Shown piece by piece: positions 1 through 12,963 of a stretch of 64,000 nt of DNA. How positions within the stretch are numbered: the stretch's first letter is position 1; every line of letters begins with the position of its first letter. The stretch is from Dryas octopetala (Eukaryota > Streptophyta > Magnoliopsida > Rosales > Rosaceae): the NCBI GenBank assembly GCA_963921425.1, contig OY992838.1, positions 1,984,001-2,048,000 on the forward strand, written 5' to 3'. The notes below the pieces were generated by a model. That model saw only the letters and a program-made list of their open reading frames with translations. It did no database searches and was not told where the DNA came from. Position numbers and translations under genes: made by a program.

Positions 1-1219
1 CATGGCCACTGTTATAATCTAATGGCTTCCAGTGGGCCACGTTAGCGCAAGTTTTTAATTTCTCAAACGCCTTTTATTATGATATATGAATTAATGTCAG
101 CTATGATAAGAAAAGCAATATGAAATTTATTAGAGATGACATTACATCATCAGGGTATCGCAGCAGAACCCATTAATTTTTTTGTTTTGATGAAATATAT
201 GACTTGGGTGTTTTATTTTGTAGTGTTCTAAAGTACTTGGGATGGTAAAGTTTCTTCCTTGAGTTTCAATATTTTTCCATTCAAGGTTATCACTGTTTAG
301 AGCTAAGAAAGAAGAGAGGACTAAACTAGGAGAGGACACGAAACAGATGCTGGTCCAAAACGATGAGTTTGTGAAAATAAAAAACTTTTGTTGATGTGGA
401 ATAATTACTGCCGTTTGATTATAAGAGCGGTAAGGATCGGCCCTTAATTGTTTTTGTTACGTCTTGCTTTGGGCCTGCTTTGCTGGGATTTGGTCTGCTT
501 TTTTAGGTATGTTGTATTGTTGTTTCTGTTTTGGGCCTCTCTTGGATCTCCATTGGGCCTTGCCGCTTGTATCATTCCAGTGGATTCTTTTTTCTATATT
601 ATTCTATTATTTTCCAGTGCTTCATCATCATAAACTTCTTATAAATAATAAGAACTACATAAATATAGAGTTAGGAGTCGTAGCAAAACAAAATATAAAT
701 GTTGAGTACGGAGCAAATCCCCCCCTCTCCCTCCTTTTTTTTCCTTCTTGCCTGAGATTTTAATGGTTGGATTTAAGTTGAGTTTAATGAAAACAAATAC
801 ACATACAAAATTACCAGGTAAACAACCAGTTCATTGATATCAACTGTAAACATCACCAAAATGCATGAAACAGAAAAAGTTGACGACATCATATTGGTAT
901 GCCACTCCATTCAGCATATAGAGGATTTCGTAAGCAATAGCCACAAGTACAAAGCTCACAAAATATGTTCAGTGAAGTTCTATTAACATTCATATTCATC
1001 ACAGAAAAGTATGATTGCTTGTAGATGACAACACCCTCATAAAGGGAATTTAGTTAGTAGTCACCATAATGTGCAGAAGCTAAACTAAAGAGACACTGCA
1101 CATATGATTAGAGCAAAACAAAATGCAAATTGCAAAGCTCACCACAAAACATGTATCCAGGGATAGTTGAGCTGGAATCATGTATCACAAAGGATGATTG
1201 CTGGTAGAGTACACGATAG
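1..1219. other. Intergenic, downstream of REM gene
   Basis: No gene is supported here. The stretch is AT-rich and lies 3' of the minus-strand B3 gene, so its right part (about 800-1219) probably holds that gene's 3' UTR. Positions about 448-640 are rich in TG and TTT and give two overlapping hydrophobic ORFs; the composition resembles the 3' tail of a plant LINE, but there is no domain to support this. Confidence 0.4.
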
Positions 1220-4200
1220 CTATACTGCATTAGAGGTTGCTTCTCCACCTTGATGCTCAAACCCAGTTTTACCAACCCCGGAAATGTGCACTTGCATTTC
1301 ATTCTTAGCAACCAGTTCAAACATGCAAATATCTCCAATATTTACATCATTTCCGCGTACAAACGCCATCCATCCTCCACAAAAAGTATGCACCATTCGC
1401 CCTTTTGAGTCTGGGACAGAGTTCACAGTCCAACATTCCCCTTTTGAATTTCTAAGCACAATCTCTGTTTTATGGTTGGGAAGATGTTCTGTGGAAAACT
1501 GGTATGGGATTTTCTGCACAATAATAAAAACAATCTATAAATACGGACCGGTGCCAACAACAATCTTCAAAAGAACGACATGAACATGTCTGTACACATA
1601 TCTACAAGACTCACCAACGTATATGAACCACTGATGTTGAACTTCTTCATAATTTTCACAAAATTTGGGAAACAAGAAGTGAAAGATCGAGCTGCTCTTT
1701 CTTCATCAAGTGCTAACTTCATTCTCAAACTACTTCCGGCTTTTGAGCCTAGTTCATCTTCAACACCTTTTTTCCTGCGATTAACTGTCTCCATTTCATG
1801 GTTCAGAAAACAATTTAAGTTAGAAAAATGAAGGTGCTCTTTGAACCTTGCACCTTCTCATCCCTACCCCACCTGAGCCAGTTGTACATCAAACTATTCT
1901 CAATTTTATTATTTAATTACTATTTCTAAGCAATATAATTATCAAGAGTCCCTTAAACACATTGAAAATCTAAATACATGAGCCTGAAGTTTAAAGATAA
2001 AAATATAGCATGCAAATCTAGATGAACTTCAAGCTAATGTCAACCAAAGATGGATAGCCGTCATGGCCCCATCTTTGCAATAAATTGTTTAAGAGGACTT
2101 AGTTGGAAAACTTACCCAACTTTTTATTGGCAGCTTTTGACTGAGAGCACAGTGCAGATCTTTTAGATGTGCTACCATGTTTCCTTGTGTCGTTAGTGAA
2201 AGCAGCTTCTTGATATCTATACGATGCTATTTTATCAGCTAGCTCTATCTTTCTTAGGCTCTTTGAATGGACTTTAGGAGAGTTCCCCTTCATTTTCTTT
2301 GACAAACCTTTGAGAGTTTTATGTGAAGTGACAGCTAGCCCAGCACCTAACCTACTAGAAGTTTCTCCACTCTGAATGTGGACACGAAATTCACACTCAC
2401 GCACAAGTTCAAAAATGCAGATATCTCCAAGCTTTATGTCATTATAGCGAACAAAAGCTATCCATCCACCACAGAGAGTATGACTTGTATGCACTCTTGT
2501 AGTTGGCACAGAATTGACAGTCCAACTTTCACCTTTCACATTTTGAAGGACAATCTTTACTTTGCAGTTTGGTAGATGTGCCACTGAAAATTTAAATGGG
2601 ATATTCTGCAAAGCATAAAGCAGTTAGTAAGAGAAAATTCAACCACATGCGCACACACACACGTATACATGTGAGCATATATGCATATGTGTATGCTTAT
2701 TAATTAAACTGGTGGAATTGTGGATGAGAGCACCAAGATTTGTGAGTGCAGTGTATTCATGTCAAGAAAATGAGAAGAAAACCCATAAAACTCTGAAACA
2801 TCTTTCCCGCAAATACCATATAGAGTATAGACTTCCATGTGAATGACAAAATTCGAATACTGTGACCCTGTCCAAACCCCAAATCTGAACCAAAAAACAA
2901 AAATTAGGAATCATAGTCACAATCTCTGGGACTTTATGGTTCCAGATTTAAGAGAACACCTTTTAAGTATTTCCCACAGGAAGCAGCACTATTAAAGATG
3001 ATAGCAGCACACCAAACAGGCCTTTTTTTTTAGTGTGACACAAAGAAAGATTATACATGGTTTGAGGAACTTGCTAACAAATAATTAATGCCAAAATGGA
3101 ATCAGTAAAGTAGTTTTCTAGATGCATAAAAGCAGATAACTAGAGCAAGAGAATACTACTTATCTAACACCTCAATCTAAATTACAATGGGATGGCACCT
3201 CAAGAAAGTGATTTGATGCAAAATGTTGACCTTACAATATTAGGCCAAAAAAAGAGGATAGAATAACAAAACCAGAGGAAACAACCCACCAGAGTATATG
3301 AACCACTGATGTTGAAACTTTTCATGATTCTCACAAAATAAGGGTTAGAGGAGCTAAATGAATGAGCTACTTCATGTGCCGACGACATCTGCATACCAAC
3401 TCTACCATTCCCATTTAAGCCATCTCCTTTTCCGTACATATTTTGGATGGATGCCTTTGCTTTTAATAAAGCAATATTCAAATCTGCAAGCAGGAACAAA
3501 AATATCACTAATTGCATCCGTATGTTCTGTATACACAGACAAAGAAAAACTCATTATTTCATGGATTACTTTCTTACAAGGTTGACATTCAAGTACATAT
3601 GACCTTCATCTTTTTATGCATAGAGTGTGATTACATGCAAAGTGGGGTTGTTTTATCCTTTCACTCTAATATAACTAAAAATTAGCTAAAATAGCTGAAT
3701 TTACAAACAGATTACTCAAAGGGGATAAATAAAAGGCAGGCTTTGCAGAATTCTCTAGTGATTAAAAAATTTGCCCTTCTGTCAAAACCCAAAAGATCAG
3801 TTGGTATGCTTACCAGGCTGTTCATATGGCTTTATTGCCTTGGAAGAAGTTGCTTCTTCACACATTACCAGCTCAAGTCCGCATCCTTCCTCCCTGCCCC
3901 TTTTTCGTCCAAAACTTTTGTCAAAGTAGCCAGAATCTTGGCCATATTCACAATGAAATGCAGCTTCTTTCTCACATGCACTTTGATCAAAAATTTGCAC
4001 AGTGAAATGCAACTCACCATCATATCTGAAAATCAAGAAGTCACCACATTCTACAAAATGGTCTCTCACAAATGCTGGCCACCCATGATGGAAATATAAA
4101 TCACCATTCTGTTGAATCAAGTCAACATTCCATGCATTTCCACTAGGACCAAACAATGAAACTAACCCAGATGTTCTGCCTTCCAGGTGTCTCATGAATC

Positions 4201-4860
4201 TTTCTGGTATTTTCTGTAACATAATATTGCAATTGTGTCACCATAAAAAATGCCTCAGACACCAAGCTTAAACCAACAATATTTTAACTTAGGTACACTT
4301 TGAAGCTAGAAAATAATAACACTATTCCTTCAAGGCAATTAGGCATCGTGGAGTTAACTAGAGAAAACTTATAAAGACCATCACTAGTTGGCTGTACCTG
4401 ACAAACAATGCTCAAAATGGCTTTCAATACTTAGCTTTGAAATTATCACTTTCCCATAGCTACGAGTTGGGTCATATTTCCTCTGTTGAGGTACCCCATT
4501 GAAGTCCCTCTTTGAGCAGTAACACACTAACATTCTTGTATGATAAAGAATGCATAATTTCTGTGTAAGATACTAAGACCGACATGCAATAAGCAATTTC
4601 ACTGTTTTTACTGCACAACCCAAATCCAAAGACTCTCTGTTTACAAATTAAGGAGCAAAGTTTACGCACTAACCCTAATCCTGAGAAGGAACAGAAAAAA
4701 ACAAAAAACAAAATGATCCAAACAGATAGAATGATGGTAAATATAAGAGGAAGGGGAAAAGAGAAAGTACCAGTCGTTCTGAGCTCAAATCAGCAGAATA
4801 AAACGCAAAGAAGTGAGGCCTTCTCGCACTCGACATCTTCCTTTGAGCTTCTTCTGCCAT
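1220..4860 (-). CDS. REM-family protein with three B3 DNA-binding domains
   Basis: A nuclear B3-superfamily (REM) transcription factor of 545 aa by my splice model. Exons on the minus strand: 4860-4771, 4213-3814, 3483-3290, 2605-2116, 1784-1615 and 1513-1220. All introns are GT-AG and phases agree across every junction. B3 domain 1 covers about aa 12-105, domain 2 about aa 210-300, domain 3 about aa 430-530. Each shows the REM pattern: a start like FVRIMKSFNISGSYTL, then IPxxF, a W at the core strand (ESWTVN, ECWTVN, NAWNVD), GGWxAFVR or GWPAFVR, and GDxCxFEL or GDFLIFR. Domains 2 and 3 are both cut by a phase-0 intron at the same place (after SGSYTL), which points to duplication of a two-exon unit. 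The start MAEEAQRKM gives a short N-terminus; a second ATG lies 8 codons on. Three-domain architecture resembles the rice Os11g0197600-like group. Targets are unknown; REM genes are often active in reproductive meristems. Confidence 0.88.
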
Positions 4861-5711
4861 TGAAAATCGCTTGCAAGTATCTCAAGCTCCAAACAGAAAA
4901 CAGAATTTCAGTAAAATTTTCTAAGCGACCAAACGGGGCCTCTACATATTTGCTGGGAAGAATTACATGGAAGCAACCATCAATAAATTGGAAAGGTAGA
5001 CAGAACAACACTCGAGGCTTAACGATCAAATAAAACTATGGCGTTTCTTTCTTCCCCAATTTTCTTTTCGTTTTATTTTTTCCAGGGAAAATTAAGAGAG
5101 AGACGAAATTAAAGCCAGTCACTTTCTCTCACTTACTCCAGGACTCGATTTGGAGCGAGTTTCTCACACGTACAAGAGCTCGTTCGACGTGTACCGTGTT
5201 ACTGACTCGCGATTGGGAGCGTGAGTACGTTGGTAGAAGATCAGAGGACTGACAATGCCACGTGCTATAGGAGGTTAAGAAATAGATCCAATGTCTTGAA
5301 GTCACATATGTTATGTAACTTATGTTGCAGTGCTCGATTTTAAACTAATAGAAAGACACCGCGTCACCAAGAGAGGTTATTTTAGTCTTTTTGTGCTGGT
5401 GACAAGGAAAAATGCTATTGCTATAGAACCGACACGTTCATTATCTTAGTAACAGTAGTGTAATTTTTCGAGCCCCACTTAACCGATAATTAACTGTATT
5501 ATTATAAAAGGTTAACCATAAGTTTCATAATTTAAATAAAAAAAATTCATAACTAAACTGGCGAGTACAAATTGAACTATGTAATGCCTGCAAAATGTCA
5601 CAAAATGGTTTTCCGTTTTCGTGGTTTGTTTTGTATTTCAATTTTACTCCCGTGAAAAATAAAAATTTCGTCAATAACCATCAAATAAAGCACACGCAAA
5701 TCACATGAATG
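4861..5711. other. Upstream region of the three-B3 REM gene
   Basis: A gene-free stretch holding the promoter and 5' UTR of the minus-strand REM gene, ended by the 5' LTR of the Tat element. A CT-rich tract in gene orientation (about 5090-5160) is compatible with a plant leader. I see no clear TATA box. The retroelement inserted about 850 bp upstream of the REM start codon. Confidence 0.4.
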
Positions 5712-5716
5712 GTAAG
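5712..5716. repeat. 5 bp target-site duplication GTAAG (left)
   Basis: GTAAG directly precedes the 5' LTR and recurs directly after the 3' LTR at 17921-17925, as expected for Ty3/gypsy integration. Confidence 0.93.
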
Positions 5717-6770
5717 TGTTTGTGGGAAAATCCACATCGACCCGAATAGCCAATCACGGCTCGACACGTGGCTGGTCAACACCCATCTCGGAGTTGACTT
5801 TCTATAGTCAAACTTTGACCTCCACATCATCACTGGTCAGCATTTCCTCTGCCAGCTCGGACCGAATTCCCACGCCGGGCCCACCATGTTCGGTCCGAGC
5901 CGAACCGATGATCTTTCAATGGATCGAGTGTCCATCTCACCACGGTCATTCCGGTTCGGCTCGGCTCGGCACGGGGCACGGTCTCTTTTCGAGTTCTGGC
6001 GTCGGCCAGTAAGGTCTCGGGAGGACCCCAGTCTACTGGATCGGCTCGGTCTTGAATCCCGTGCCCGATCCGATCATACATGGATTTTATGTCTACGCAT
6101 AAAGACACGTGCTTGTATCGGCTCGGCTCGGCTCTCCGCCGCCATTCCCGGGAAGATCACGCTGGGACGAACCGCCGCACTTAAATGCACCTGACACAAA
6201 TCTTCTGACAGAAGGGATATCAGGCTTGCATTCATGACTACTGGAGCAGTCTGCCTGAACCTTCCAGCCTTGCATTTAATGGAGCATTCAATGCAGCATT
6301 GAATGCTGAAGAAGCAGGCAGCTGAGCATGCAACTAGGTCTGACCAGGTGCGTGGGTCTCTGGCAACCATTCATTCACATGCAGGTATCTTACTCATTAA
6401 GGTTTCCTTTGCTTATATATATCAAGTCATATGTGCAAAAACTAGGCATCTACACACAAAACACTTACACAAAATTTCCACTCTCCCAAGAATATACCCA
6501 ACTTGCTGAGAATAACCCAGAACATTTGCCTTGTTCTTCCCATTCTCCCAAGTTCTTTCTTTGTTCTTCCTCATCCACCATCAGATACCATCATTGACTT
6601 CGTCATCGGAGCGTGTTTGGCTGGTACCACACCGGTCCATCTCCCTTGACTTTGTTTCTCTTGCAGGAAGATCTCAACCAGCATCCACTTCATCATCCAG
6701 CAAAGCACCTGATCAGCCAGATCAGCTTATCTAAGTTGTTGCATCTACCTTACGAGAATTTGCATCAACA
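5717..6770 (+). repeat. 5' LTR of Tat-lineage element
   Basis: A 1054 bp LTR with canonical TG...CA ends (TGTTTGTGGG to GCATCAACA). It is rich in CGGCTCGG-type words. A TATATATAT box at about 6414-6422 is a plausible core promoter for the genomic RNA. Confidence 0.95.
6414..6423 (+). promoter_or_regulatory. Candidate TATA box in 5' LTR
   Basis: TTATATATAT lies about 350 bp before the LTR end. The same box is in the 3' LTR at about 17564. This is a sequence match only. Confidence 0.45.
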
Positions 6771-6771
6771 G

Positions 6772-6792
6772 ATTGGCGCCGTCTGTGGGAAG
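6772..6792 (+). other. Primer binding site, tRNA-Asp-like
   Basis: The sequence ATTGGCGCCGTCTGTGGGA follows the 5' LTR by one base. Its TGGCGCCGT core matches the complement of the plant tRNA-Asp 3' end, the primer usual for this lineage; the next bases match only partly. Confidence 0.65.
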
Positions 6793-6852
6793 TGACTTCA
6801 GCCGTTGTGTTCATCACCGCAAGCGCTAAGCTCTTCCTTCACGCGAGTCATC

Positions 6853-9800
6853 ATGACTACCATCTTTCGGGACACCAGCTCTTCCTCAGGAACATCTCAG
6901 AATGATGAACAACATCAGCCTGAGACGCCTGAGAAAACGAGGGGAGCACAACTCCCCAGGACATCAAAGTCCAAAGGTCCCTCGAAAATCCGAGCTGCTC
7001 ATAAACTCCTCAAGGAGAGCCGGCGACATCTAGCCGCAGAGAATGCACTCCTGAAGCAGAATAATGAGCTGCTTGCAAAACAGGCCGAGCTGGCCGGCGA
7101 ACTTGCACGCCATCGTGCTCAGCTCGAGAACAGCGGGGGATCGGGTTTCCGATCGCGCCGAACCCGAACCGAGCAGGAGGTCCTTTCACCATCTCCTTCT
7201 CGGCAAAGCACCCCTGCCGAGCCGAACGACCAGACCGATCGGCAGGACTCGGATCACGTCTTCCCGGGCTTCGAGGACATGCCCCCGGCTGAACAGGCCG
7301 AGTGCCTGAACGCCCACCGTCTTCTTCAACGAAAACAGGCGGCTTTCGGGAAACGTGTCCTCAGGAATTCGGACGGAGACCGTGCCGACCCGAATACAAA
7401 CCGACGACCCCCGGCCCAATCAAGGTTGGGGACCAACAGTCCAGTCGGTTCGGCTGAAACCAGGGTCCCGATTGGGGATAGGCTCGGCCCCATCATCGGC
7501 CAGGATCCTTCCCCATCAGGAGCTCACTCAGGCAGGCGATCGGTGAGCGACCGACTGGGATCGACTATGATCATGTCGGATCGACGACCGGTCAGCGAGA
7601 GGATCACTCGCCAGCCGGTGAGTGAGAGACTCGGTAACCAGGCCGAATGCTCGGGGGAAAATACGGCCGAGCCGACCCCGCCCGACGTGGAAAATCTTGT
7701 CCGGACTCTGGTCCAGGACCAAATCCGGAGCGTCCACGATCGGCTCGGCCACGTCGAGGTCTCCAGGGGGTACACAGGTAGGGCCGACCACGGAGAGGAA
7801 CTCCCCCTCCCGTACACCAGCAGAATTCTGGATGCTGAGGTCTCCCGCGACACCAAACCCCCCAAGATGGATCAGTACGATGGGACCAAGGATCCCTACG
7901 ACCATCTTGACAGCTTCAGATACGCCATGGAGGCTCGCCAGGCATCTGAAGCCACGAAGTGCAGAATCTTCCCTTCGACCTTGAAGGGCTCGGCTCGGGG
8001 ATGGTTCCGAACTCTCCAACCGAACTCCATCGATTCATTCTCCGACCTCCGAAGGGCCTTCCTGGCGAGATATCGGGTTGTATCCGAACGACTCTACAAC
8101 TTGAACGATATGTCGCTCGTTAAGCAGCAAGAAGGGGAGAGCCTCAAGGCCTATCTGATCCGCTTCAACATCGAGTATACGAAGTGCGACGATTGCGACG
8201 ATAGGTCAGCAAAGAATGCCCTCATGCAAGGTCTGCATGCTGGGGGACTCCGCTCCCACCTAATGAGGAATCCTCCCTCCACTTACGATGAGCTTTCTGC
8301 CGAAGCCACTAAGTGGGCGCGGGCTGAGGAATGGGATGCTCAGGTGGAGGCCCTGAATCCCAAGCCGACCCCGACCAAGAGAAAGGAGGGAGAGGTTGCA
8401 AGTCCCAAACCCCAGGTCCAATCCAAGAAGACCAGGACCGAGGAGCCACGCCAACTTCTGGGTAAGGGACCCAAGTTTGTCCAGTACACGGAGTACACTC
8501 CCCTCAATGCCGGTCTGGAGACAATCTACTCCAAGGTCAAGGACCAACTCCCAGTTGCAAGGGAGATCAAGGGACCCCCCCCAGACAAAATCAAGGAGGG
8601 CGTCTTCTGCAAGTACCACTCCAATCACGGCCACGTCACGGGTGATTGCTACGCCCTCCGCGACGGAATTGAGACTCTTGCCCGGGCGGGTAAGATCAAC
8701 CAATTCCTGGCCGGCGGGCCTAGGGTACCCAAGGCCGCGCTGAAGAAGCCCACCAACACCATCGAGGTCCAGGATGCTGCAATCGGATCGATCGGCGGAG
8801 GGCCAACCTTCGTGGGAAGCTCGAACCGATCCCAGAAGGAGTATGTCAGACAGGCGGCTCAAGCTCACGAGTCCCTGTCGATCCAGGCAGGTCAGCCCAG
8901 CACTTCCAAAAGACAGCAGAAGGACTGGGCGCCGGTCACCTTTGAGTCGAACGAGGCAAACGAGGTCATCTTCCCCCACTATGATCCGGTCGTCATAGTG
9001 GCTGAGGTGGCCGGGACTACCATTGCGCGCTCCTTCGTCGATGGAGGGAGCTCAGTCAACATCCTCTACCACTCTGCGTTCGCGCAGATGGGCATCGGCG
9101 AGGATAAGCTGGAGACCGATACACCTGCCTTGGTCGGATTCGGGGAAGAAGTGGTTCAGCCCCTCGGACACATTTACCTTCCCCTTTCGCTCGGGAAGGG
9201 ACCGATCAAGAAGACCTGTATGACGTACTTCATTGTCGTCAAGCGGCCGTCAGCCTACAACATCATTCTGGGCAGACCGGCTCTGGTCGACCTTGACTGC
9301 ATCGTCCATTACGCCAACCTCCTTATCAAATGTCCGGTGGGCGACGACTGCATCGTCATTCAGGGAGACCAGTGCTCGGCTCGGTCTTGCTACGCCGCTT
9401 CGATCAAGCAGAAGGGTCAGCTGCCGAACTCACAGGAACTCGACTCCATCGCTGATTCGGGCAGGTGGCCGAGGGCGGAGACGTTCGATTTCATTTCCGA
9501 GCCGAACCCAGAATCTCGGCCCCTTCCCGCCGAGGCCTGGGAGGAAGTGCCGATCTCGGCCGAGACACCGGATCGGCTCGTCCGAGTGGGGACTCAGATC
9601 AGCCCCGAGCAACGTTCTGCCATCATTAACTTCCTCCGTGCCAATGCGGAAGTGTTCGCCTGGTCTTACGATGACATGCCAGGCATATCGTCTGACGTGA
9701 TCACCCACAGGCTGAACACCGATCCGGGATGCAAACCGGTCCGTCAGAAGAGGAGGTCATACGATCCGGTCCGATACGCTGCCATGGCTGAAGAGGTAAC

Positions 9801-12787
9801 CAAATTGCAAAACAACGGATTCATCCGGGAGGTCAATTATCCCGACTGGCTTGCCAACGTGGTCATGGTGAAGAAGAACAACGGAAAGTGGAGGATGTGC
9901 GTGGACTTCACCGATCTGAACAGGGCTTGTCCCAAGGATAGTTTTCCCTTGCCCAGAATAGATCAGCTCGTCGATGCAACGGCAGGACATCAGCTCCTCA
10001 GCTTCATGGACGCCTATTCTGGATACAACCAGATACTGATGCATAAGTCCGATCAGGAAGGCACATCTTTCATAACGGATCGCGGCATGTACTGTTACAA
10101 GGTCATGCCCTTCGGCCTCAAAAACGCCGGAGCCACCTACCAAAGGCTGGTCAACCACATGTTCAGATCTTCCATCGGCAAATCCGTAGAGGTTTACGTG
10201 GATGACATGTTGGTCAAAAGCATCAAAGCGGACGATCACGTCAGGGACCTCTCAGACATGTTCGGAGTCCTGAAGGAGTATCAGATGCGGCTGAACCCAG
10301 CCAAATGTGTCTTTGGGGTTCGGTCAGGAAAGTTCCTTGGCTACCTGGTCAGCCAACGGGGGATTGAGGCCAACCTGGAGAAGATCCAGGCCTTGATCAA
10401 CATGAAGTCCCCAAGGACACGCAAGGAAATCCAGAGTCTGACTGGAAGAGTCGTCGCCCTGAACCGGTTCATCTCAAAATCCACCGACCGGTGCCTCCCT
10501 TTCTTCAAAGCCTTAAGGGGAGCAGGGAAGAGCATAGAATGGACCCCCCAATGCGAGCAGGCTTTTCAAGATCTGAAAAGGCACATGGGGGAACCTCCCA
10601 TCTTATCCAAACCAGAAGAAGGTGAAGAACTTTTTCTCTACCTCTCTGTCTCTGACTCGGCTCTCAGCTCAGTTCTAGTGAGAGAGGTCGGCGGTGTACA
10701 ACACCCCGTCTTCTATACGAGCCGAGCTCTCGCCGATGCCGAGACCAGGTATCCAAAGTTCGAGAAGATGGCTCTCGCCCTGGTCAGCTCGGCTCGGAAA
10801 CTGAGACCCTACTTCCAGGCTCATTCAATCGTTGTCTTGACGGATCAGCCGCTCAGACAAATCCTGGCAAAACCCGAGACTTCGGGTCGGCTCATCAAGT
10901 GGTCAATCGAGCTCGGCGAGTTTGACATCATCTACCGTCCCAGGACGGCCATCAAAGGTCAAGCCATGTCGGACTTCATCTGTGAGTCGACCACCTCGAC
11001 GGAGGATCCACCGCGCACCGACGCTATGCCAGCGGCGTCTGATCCGAACTCAAACGGCGATCACAGCCAGGTTGACCTCCTCACCTGGACCCTCTATGTG
11101 GACGGATCTTCCAACACCATGGGAAGTGGAGCCGGGCTTGTTCTGATCTCCCCAGAACAAGTCGTGATGGAGTATGCCCTTCGCTTCAAATTTCAAGCAT
11201 CCAACAATGAAGCAGAGTATGAGGCTCTCATCGCCGGACTCAGACTGGCAAAAGAGCTCGGCGCAACCAAACTGAACATCTTCAGCGACTCCCAACTCAT
11301 CGTCAATCAGATATTGGGAGAGTATGAGACTCGAGAACCTAGCATGACTGCCTATCTCGAGAAGACTCGTCTGCTGCTTGGGAACTTCCTTGAGTACAAA
11401 ATATCCCAAATCCCGAGGGCAGAGAACTGCAGAGCCGACGCCTTGGCACGTTTGGCTTCGGCCACAGACACCGGATCCGCTAGACACGTTCCAGTTGAAA
11501 TCCTGGACAGACCTAGCACCGTCGAAAACGAAGTCACCGTCATGCAGACCGAGGCCGAGCCGAACTGGATGACGCCGATCATCAATTACTTGGTCTCCGG
11601 GATCCTTCCCCCGGAGAGAGACAAAGCACGTCTCATCAAGACGAGGTCGGCTCGGTTCAGCATGATCAATGGTCAGCTCTACAAAAGGAGTTTCTCCCTG
11701 CCCTACTTGCGGTGCGTCACTCCCCAAGAAAGTCAGGATGTGCTGAGAGAAATCCACGAGGGGATATGCGGAAACCATTCTGGAGGAAGAGCCCTTGCCT
11801 ACAAGACAATCAGACAGGGTTACTTCTGGCCAACGCTGAACAAAGACGCGGATCATCTCTCTCGCGCTTGTCTCAGATGCCAGAAATTTGCCGCAGTCCC
11901 CCATCAACCTCCCCAGGCTCTGACCTCCATATCCAGCCCCTGGCCGTTCGCGCAGTGGGGACTCGATCTGATCGGTCCCATGCCGAAGGCGAAAGGGCAA
12001 GTCACCATGGCCGTAGTAGCAGTCGACTACTTCACCAAATGGGCCGAGGCCGAGCCCCTAGCCACAACCACGGCCGAACGAATGGAGACCTTCGTCTGGA
12101 AGAACATCATTTGCCGATTCGGCATGCCGCACACCATCATTGCGGACAATGGCAAACAGTTCGACTGCAAGAAGTTCAGGAGTTTTTGTTCGCGTCTGAA
12201 CATCAACTTGCGCTTCACCGCGCCTTACCATCCGCAGTCAAACGGACAGGTCGAGGCCATCAACAAGATCATCAAGAAGACCCTCAAGACTAAGCTTGAT
12301 AATGCTAAGGGGAATTGGCCTGAACTCTTGCCAGAGGTGCTTTGGTCTTATCGAACTTCCTATCGCAACTCGACGAAGGAAACACCCTACGCATTGGCGT
12401 TCGGAACTGACGCCGTCGTCCCGGTCGAAATGGGGACTCCTTCATTCCGGACCGGCACATACAATCCCGAGACCAATGACAATCCGGCTCGGCCTGGACA
12501 TGATCGAGGAGAGGCGAACCGACGCAAATCTCTGCCGAGCCGCTTACCAGCAGAGGGTAGCCAAATACTACGATCAGAGGGTCAGACCCAGAAGCTTCAG
12601 ATTGGACAGTCTCGTCATGAAGAAGAATCCCCTTGCCATCAAGGAGAGTTCGTTCGATCCGAACTGGACCGGACCATACAGAATCACAGGCATAGTCAAG
12701 CCTGGCACTTACAACTTGGCCACTCTGGCTGGGAAGCCTCTCAAGCATAGCTGGAACGCTGAACACTTGAAGACTTATTACCAGTAA
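6853..12787 (+). CDS. Tat-lineage Gag-Pol polyprotein, frameshifted near the integrase C-terminus
   Basis: Encodes capsid, protease, reverse transcriptase, two RNase H domains and integrase as one polyprotein. The ATG at 6853 starts MTTIFRDTSS; the open frame extends upstream without another ATG. By eye: gag domain near aa 330-450 (KMDQYDGTKDPYDHL), CCHC-like zinc knuckle CKYHSNHGHVTGDC near aa 586, aspartic protease VDGGSSVNILY near aa 727, RT active site VYVDDMLVK near aa 1114, first RNase H (VFYTSRALADAE, LTDQPL), and second archaeal-type RNase H from WTLYVDGSSNTMG near aa 1412. Integrase has H-H-C-C (HEGICGNHSGGR, CLRCQKF) and DDE residues in WGLDLIGP, ADNGKQF and GQVEAIN. The frame runs to a stop at 12750 out of register. 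Near 12476-12486 the family sequence moves to the +1 frame (IRLGLDMIEERR ... HLKTYYQ), ending at 12787. The last about 100 residues are therefore lost unless a shift occurs. Confidence 0.92.
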
Positions 12788-12963
12788 AATGTAGTTAGGA
12801 TCGGGGACTGTCCGACTTAACACCCATTCCAATCAATGAAGAGATGAACATATTTTGACTCATTTCTTCTTATTTCTTCAAAGCAAACACTGGGGACTCT
12901 ACTCCTATACACTTCCAGCAAAGAGGAAAAATCTAAGTGTTTCCTTTGAAAAAATAGTAAACC

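Noticed and set aside
448..763. Hydrophobic 61 and 99 aa ORFs
   Set aside because: TG- and T-rich sequence translates as hydrophobic residues; no start context or homology supports a gene.
5716..6600. Several 60-102 aa ORFs in the Tat LTRs, repeated at 16872-17750
   Set aside because: LTR sequence is non-coding; the ORFs appear in both LTRs only because these are copies.
6805..6852. Start of Tat gag at 6805
   Set aside because: The codon there is TTG; the first ATG in frame is at 6853.
8260..8979. Long minus-strand ORF over gag
   Set aside because: It is a shadow of the GC-rich gag frame with no domain.
11050..12000. 316 aa minus-strand ORF over the RNase H and integrase region
   Set aside because: It is a shadow frame of pol; no recognisable motif.
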